Below the pieces are notes generated by a model. It did no database searches. It was not told the origin of the DNA and saw only the letters and a program-made list of their open reading frames with translations. DNA of 25,522 bases from UASB124 sp964446935 (GTDB lineage Bacteria; Babelota; Babeliae; Babelales; RVW-14): the NCBI GenBank assembly GCA_964446935.1, contig CAYUQI010000018.1, positions 1 through 25,522 on the forward strand. Reading direction: 5' to 3'. Positions 21,606 to 25,522 of this stretch are shown piece by piece (position 1 is the stretch's first letter; each line of letters opens with the position of its first letter). A program made the position numbers and the translations under genes.

Positions 21606-22223
21606 ATGGTTGATGGCTTCTTAACGATCTGCTTGTGGACATCCCAAATTTGTTATTTAATTTGTTTTGTTCCGCAAATTATTACTAATTTTCGGATGAA
21701 ATCTGGTAAAGGTATTAGTGAATTCCTTTTAATATGTTATTTGAATACCTACCTGTTTTTTATGTTTTATATTTTTGGTTTGCATTTGCCTATGGCATAT
21801 AAAATTATAGTGCCGTTACAGGCGGTTGCGACGATTGTTCTGATTGCACAGCGCATGTATTATGATCCATCTGAATTTACCAATAAGTGGTTCTGGTATG
21901 TTTCGAACGTATTATTGTTCGCTCTTATTGTTCCCTATGCGTTTAAAGAACCTCTTGTTATTGCTTTTCCTTTCGGTTGGATAACGTTTGGGCTTTCTTT
22001 GGTTAATCAATTACCGCAGGTCGTTAAAATTTATCAAGAAAAAAGTGTTATTGGGTTCAGCTTTTTGTTCGTTGCGTTTACAGGTTTTGCAGCATTCGTA
22101 GAAACGATTGCTGTTTTTGCAGCGCATCTACCACTTCAATCAATTGTTATGGCGCTTCGTGGCGTTGTATTATTTTTTGTTTTTTGTGGGCTGTTTTTGA
22201 TATATCGCACTAACAATGCTTGA
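21606..22223 (+). CDS. PQ-loop (SWEET/cystinosin-like) membrane protein
   Basis: 205 residues from the ATG at 21606, four bases after the secA stop, with TAAGGCG upstream. The open frame reaches back into secA, but those residues are only secA's end in another frame. Two PQ-loop repeats are present: ICYLICFVPQIITNFRMKSG with Pro23-Gln24, and LVNQLPQVVKIYQEKSVIGF with Pro137-Gln138, each at the start of a triple-helix bundle. There are about seven transmembrane helices in all. The family includes sugar (SWEET), cystine and lysine/arginine transporters; the substrate cannot be told from sequence alone. It is an inner-membrane protein and overlaps the next gene by 8 bases, so it is translated from the same transcript as nurA. 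Confidence 0.85.
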   Translation: MVDGFLTICLWTSQICYLICFVPQIITNFRMKSGKGISEFLLICYLNTYLFFMFYIFGLHLPMAYKIIVPLQAVATIVLIAQRMYYDPSEFTNKWFWYVSNVLLFALIVPYAFKEPLVIAFPFGWITFGLSLVNQLPQVVKIYQEKSVIGFSFLFVAFTGFAAFVETIAVFAAHLPLQSIVMALRGVVLFFVFCGLFLIYRTNNA

Positions 22224-23358
22224 TCGTACTAAAATTATTCACAAAGTTAATACTCTCGCTTCAACGCTTTTTAAAGAACCATTATCATTGGCATGGTTTA
22301 ATCATTTGCAATGGCAGTCTCTTGTTGGGCATCCGGCATTTGTACAGGCAGTTGATGCAAAGAGACAAGCTCAACAACTTGCGTACTGGCAAGGAGATTT
22401 GGGATTAGTTACGTCCATTTCAGATCGTGTTGACCATTATACATTGTGTGCCGTTGATGGTTCGCAAATTTATCCCGATAAGCATCTGCAGGGTTTGGAC
22501 TGTTTTGTCATCAATGTTGCTGGTTGCTGTTTGGATTATGGGATAGCGAGTAAAGCACATTTTTTTTCAGAACCATTTGTCTATGGTTCTGACTATTATG
22601 CAACGCTTGGTTCATTATTTTCACCGGATATTGTTGATTTGGTGCGTGAAGAACATGAATTTGTGGCGTTGGCTGGATGGGCTGCAGACATGGTACACAA
22701 GGCGGCTGAGGCTAGACTTGTTCTTTTTGATGGCAACTTATTGCTATGGCACCTTGAAAGTAAGCCTACTGCTATCAGAGATTTGTTTTTAAATAAATAT
22801 CTTTCGAGCCTTGCAGAGCTTTATCAGCGGCGCATTCCTATTGCAGGATATTTGAGTGCTCCTCAATTTCATGATCTTGCCAATATAGTGCGGGCAGGAT
22901 TGTCTTCGGTACAAGAAATCTTAGATGCTCCACAAATTCAAATCTTGCATCATGTGCTTACATCAATAACAGATATTGAATTATTGACCAATGTGTTAGT
23001 ACCAGGGCAACGAACAGCGGTGTTGCAGAGTAATGGATCGATTGTTGCGCGCTATCCAGACTCATTGAAGCCATATTTCTTGTATCTTCATACGGGGAGT
23101 GAGATTGTACGGCTCGAGATACCTGGTTGGGTTGCGAATGATGCAATACTGGTTAATCAATTGTGTGCGTTGTGTATTGATCAATGCGAGAAGGGGTTTG
23201 GGTATCCAGTGGCGTTGGCTGAAGCACATGCGCATGCAGTGATCAAAACAGCAGATCGTGACTTTTTTTTCCAACTCATGCAGCGCAAAGCGTCCATGAC
23301 CGGTAAACATGTTGGGTTGTCGCAAAAAAGTTTGAAGAAAAAGATTCTGGGCTTTTAG
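22216..23358 (+). CDS. nurA: NurA-domain nuclease
   Basis: 380 residues with the NurA pattern: VDGSQ at 80-84 (first catalytic Asp81), an acidic stretch VREEHEF near 143-149, LVLFDGNLLLW with Asp172, and the C-terminal YPVALAEAHAHAVIKTADRD with His338/His340. NurA proteins are Mn-dependent 5'-3' DNA nucleases that pair with the HerA/FtsK-like ATPase in archaeal end resection and in some bacteria. No herA is in the window. It overlaps the PQ-loop gene by 8 bases, implying coupled translation. The start is supported by this overlap rather than a strong binding site. A role in DNA repair or phage defence is possible; without the partner this is inference. Confidence 0.8.
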   Translation: MLDRTKIIHKVNTLASTLFKEPLSLAWFNHLQWQSLVGHPAFVQAVDAKRQAQQLAYWQGDLGLVTSISDRVDHYTLCAVDGSQIYPDKHLQGLDCFVINVAGCCLDYGIASKAHFFSEPFVYGSDYYATLGSLFSPDIVDLVREEHEFVALAGWAADMVHKAAEARLVLFDGNLLLWHLESKPTAIRDLFLNKYLSSLAELYQRRIPIAGYLSAPQFHDLANIVRAGLSSVQEILDAPQIQILHHVLTSITDIELLTNVLVPGQRTAVLQSNGSIVARYPDSLKPYFLYLHTGSEIVRLEIPGWVANDAILVNQLCALCIDQCEKGFGYPVALAEAHAHAVIKTADRDFFFQLMQRKASMTGKHVGLSQKSLKKKILGF

Positions 23359-23438
23359 ATCTTTGATGAATTAAGAAATTAATAGTTTGGTGAACGTTTT
23401 CTAAAGGTTTGGGGAGAATAAGAATAGGCCCATTTTTT

Positions 23439-23500
23439 GTCATCCTGAACTCGTTTCAGGATCTATGGTTGGGTGGATGCTGAAATAAATTCAGCATGAC
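23439..23500. repeat. Palindromic intergenic repeat, copy 2 (GTCATNCTGAA...TTCAGNATGAC)
   Basis: Same design as 271-347: GTCATCCTGAACTCGTTTCA at the left, CTGAAATAAATTCAGCATGAC at the right, here with a 14-base shorter centre. Flanking T and A runs (TTTTTTGTCAT, ATGACAAAAA) extend the inverted repeat. It lies between the convergent nurA and ychF genes. No separate terminator was found there, so the hairpin may help to end transcripts. Confidence 0.72.
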
Positions 23501-23554
23501 AAAAACGAAAAGCCCCTTGTTTTTCAGAGCCGTGATGCAAATTTCCTGATTTTC

Positions 23555-24685
23555 TTAGACATTAAACTTAATATTCAGTAAATCCCCATCTTGAACAATG
23601 TAATCTCGTCCCTCGGTTCTAATTTTTCCAACGTTACGCAGCTGCGCTTCGCTGCCATGTTCAAAAATGTCTTTGCAATTATAAACTTCAGCACAGATAA
23701 AACCACGTTCAAGATCGGAGTGAATTTCTCCCGCAGCCTTTTGTACGTTCGTGCCGTTGCGTAAACTCCAGGCATGAGCTTCTTTGGGGCCACAGGTAAA
23801 GAAGGTGATGAGTCCAAGATTGCTGTAGGCTTTGGCAATAATATCATCAAGCCCTCGGTGGGTGATACCAAGTGACGACATCATATCTTGTGCGTCTTGT
23901 TCACTCATTTGAGCCAGTTCAGCTTCGATTTTTGCGGATACTGGAATGACTTTGTCTTTGCCAAATTTTTGAATAAGTTGTTGATAATACACATTTTTTT
24001 CGTAATTGGTACCGACATAATCATCTTCAGATAGGTTGGCGATGATGAGATAATTTTTACCTGATAACAGATGAATGGTTGGGATATGATCAACTTTTGC
24101 TTTGGCAACAAGTTGTTGGACCTGGGCAATATCGCCCTTATTGATTGCTTCTTTGATGGCAACCAAGACACTGAGCTCTTGTTCCCATTCTTTGACTTGT
24201 TGGGAGCTGGCATTTTTATTTTTTGCACCTTTGAGGAATCCGTTGAGGCGCTCTTCGCGTTTGATGACTGATTCAAGATCTTTAAGCATTAATTCAGCAC
24301 AAATGACTTCAAAATCATTGAAGGGATCTATTTTATTGTGAACATGGGTTACGTTTGGGTCTTCAAAGCAGCGGACAATGTGCATGATCAGGTCAACTTC
24401 CATAATGTGGCCCAAAAATTGGTTGCCGAGGCCTTCCCCTTCGGCGGCACCTTTAACCAAGCCGGCGATATCTACAAATGTAACAGAGGTAGGGATATTT
24501 TTTTGTGATTTGAAAACCGCGGCTAGTTTATCAAGGCGAGCATCAGGAACGTTGGTGATGGCTACGTGAGGATCAATAGTACAAAAAGGGTAGTTTTCAG
24601 CAGGAATACCTGCTTTGGTTAGTGCGTTGAAAAGGGTTGATTTACCGACGTTTGGAAGTCCTACTAAGCCTGCTTGAATAGCCAT
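23555..24685 (-). CDS. ychF: Ribosome-binding ATPase YchF (OLA1 family)
   Basis: 376 residues, slightly longer than the usual ~363. P-loop GLPNVGKS is at 9-16, followed by the family's NYPFCTIDPHVAI, FVDIAGLVKGAAEGEGLGNQ and an NLSE in place of the GTP-specific NKxD, which is the mark of ATP preference in YchF. The C-terminal TGS-like domain is intact (GEIHSDLERGFICAEVYNCK, RTEGRDYIVQDGD). GAAAGG lies before the ATG. TACAAT at 24717-24722 (minus strand) could be a -10 box. It binds ribosomes and is linked to translation and stress responses. It follows another exported-protein gene with ~93 bases between. Confidence 0.95.
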   Translation of the reverse strand: MAIQAGLVGLPNVGKSTLFNALTKAGIPAENYPFCTIDPHVAITNVPDARLDKLAAVFKSQKNIPTSVTFVDIAGLVKGAAEGEGLGNQFLGHIMEVDLIMHIVRCFEDPNVTHVHNKIDPFNDFEVICAELMLKDLESVIKREERLNGFLKGAKNKNASSQQVKEWEQELSVLVAIKEAINKGDIAQVQQLVAKAKVDHIPTIHLLSGKNYLIIANLSEDDYVGTNYEKNVYYQQLIQKFGKDKVIPVSAKIEAELAQMSEQDAQDMMSSLGITHRGLDDIIAKAYSNLGLITFFTCGPKEAHAWSLRNGTNVQKAAGEIHSDLERGFICAEVYNCKDIFEHGSEAQLRNVGKIRTEGRDYIVQDGDLLNIKFNV

Positions 24686-24778
24686 ACATACCTTTCACAT
24701 GTGGTTAGAAAGCTTTATTGTAGCAGGTTTTGATAGTTTTTATAAGGGGGGCTTATTGCTATATGATTTACTAAATGC

Positions 24779-25510
24779 CTAGTCCAAAGAACCGCTTTGA
24801 TGAACTTGCAGATGGGTAATAATATCTTGCTGTTGATTGATAAACCATAAGAGTTCATTTTCTGATGCACATAACGATGTTCGTTTTAACATAATGTTAA
24901 ACGTCTTCCAAAACCAGCATACATTGTTTATGAACTCTTTATCATCCCATCCCAAGAAAAATGGGCAATAATCATAAAATTGTGCATTAAATACTTTGAG
25001 AGCATTAAAACATTCTTGTGAGAATGCTTTTGCTGTTTTACAAGCGTTGGCATGATTGTTGGCGAAGTCTCTCATAATGATCAAATATTCATCTTTTCGT
25101 GGAGAGGCATCAATCATTTTTTTAACGATTATTTCTTGAGCGGATAAGATTTTATTTTTTTGTTCGGCTGTTAAGTTCTTATAGCGTTGAGCAATATCTT
25201 GAAACTCAGAGGTCAATACATTCCATTCATGGAGCATTCTTGTATATTCTTGTATGAATTGGTGCTGTTGAAATGGTTGAAGCTTGCAAATAGCTCGATG
25301 CATGTGGGAAAGTTTCTCAATGATTTGTTTTTGGTTAAGATTGTCAATCTTGTTAAACAAGCCTGATGTTATACGATAAACTTTGAGCCATTGTTCTTGG
25401 GAGCATTGGGTTGCGGTAGCATCTTGGGTCATTGCTGTGAGGTTTGGTGTAATCAAGAGAACGCAGGCAAATACAACGGATCGTTTAAAGCAGTCAAAAG
25501 CCTTCATCAT
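24779..25510 (-). CDS. Exported protein of unknown function, helical
   Basis: 243 residues with a signal peptide at about 1-26 (MMKAFDCFKRSVVFACVLL then ITPNLTA, cleavage near Ala26). AGGAG lies seven bases before the first ATG at 25510; the second Met is the next codon, so either start fits. The mature protein is predicted almost entirely alpha-helical, with many Gln, Lys and aromatic residues and about seven Cys. It contains a possible coiled-coil stretch around residues 90-135 (LTSEFQDIAQRYKNLTAEQK and on). No family is recognised. It is probably a periplasmic or secreted protein of the lineage-specific type common in such symbionts. Confidence 0.65.
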   Translation of the reverse strand: MMKAFDCFKRSVVFACVLLITPNLTAMTQDATATQCSQEQWLKVYRITSGLFNKIDNLNQKQIIEKLSHMHRAICKLQPFQQHQFIQEYTRMLHEWNVLTSEFQDIAQRYKNLTAEQKNKILSAQEIIVKKMIDASPRKDEYLIIMRDFANNHANACKTAKAFSQECFNALKVFNAQFYDYCPFFLGWDDKEFINNVCWFWKTFNIMLKRTSLCASENELLWFINQQQDIITHLQVHQSGSLD

Positions 25511-25522
25511 GATTTTTCTCCT

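Noticed and set aside
1..25522. tRNA, rRNA, riboswitch or replication-origin features
   Set aside because: No cloverleaf-like, rRNA-like or DnaA-box cluster was noticed on reading; a covariance search (tRNAscan, Rfam) was not possible here and would be decisive.

Overview
The window looks like part of a reduced, AT-rich genome of a host-dependent bacterium. The best fit is a protist-associated lineage such as Candidatus Dependentiae (Babeliae, formerly TM6), with Chlamydiae- or Rickettsiales-like groups as alternatives. The reasons are three tandem plastid/rickettsial-type nucleotide transporter genes, a eukaryote-like ubiquitin protease with an ankyrin-like tail, many short exported proteins of unknown function, and numerous small palindromic intergenic repeats. 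No rRNA or taxonomic marker tree is available here, so the lineage is an inference. Three runs of exactly 100 N (1102-1201, 11489-11588, 14531-14630) are scaffold gaps of unknown true length.

Layout. 1-206: start of an exported protein running off the left edge (minus strand). 207-1316: about 1.1 kb without a credible gene, holding a palindromic repeat, a large hairpin-rich inverted-repeat block and a gap. 1317-4177: a minus-strand pair, cdd then pcrA/uvrD. 4691-10859: a plus-strand array of toxin-immunity cassettes. 10949-14530: three minus-strand NTT nucleotide transporters. 14631-15964: the ubiquitin-protease-like effector. 16017-16389: two palindromic elements and a bidirectional terminator. 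16411-18156: atpD-atpC (minus). 18302-23358: an exported protein, then secA, a PQ-loop membrane protein and a NurA-type nuclease (plus). 23555-25510: ychF and another exported protein (minus).

The most striking region is 4.7-10.9 kb. Five modules carry the same 35-codon segment (105 bp; two copies keep 423 bp), which reads into a different C-terminal domain each time and is usually followed by a small gene with a strong ribosome binding site. This is the architecture of orphan C-terminal toxin/immunity cassettes of polymorphic toxin systems (CDI/RHS-like). Here they stand in a row, mostly without start codons, next to truncated or frameshifted ones. Three consecutive modules are diverged duplicates of one toxin plus a zinc-ribbon immunity protein. 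A fourth is an RNase A-like toxin of the CdiA type that stops just before its expected catalytic tyrosine. A full-length parent gene with the matching anchor segment is not in the window and is predicted elsewhere in the genome.

The remaining genes are mostly housekeeping (protein export, ATP synthase, DNA repair, pyrimidine salvage, ribosome-associated ATPase). With the nucleotide transporters and the deubiquitinase-like effector they describe an organism that takes nucleotides from a eukaryotic host, acts on host ubiquitin, and carries an arsenal for conflict with other bacteria.
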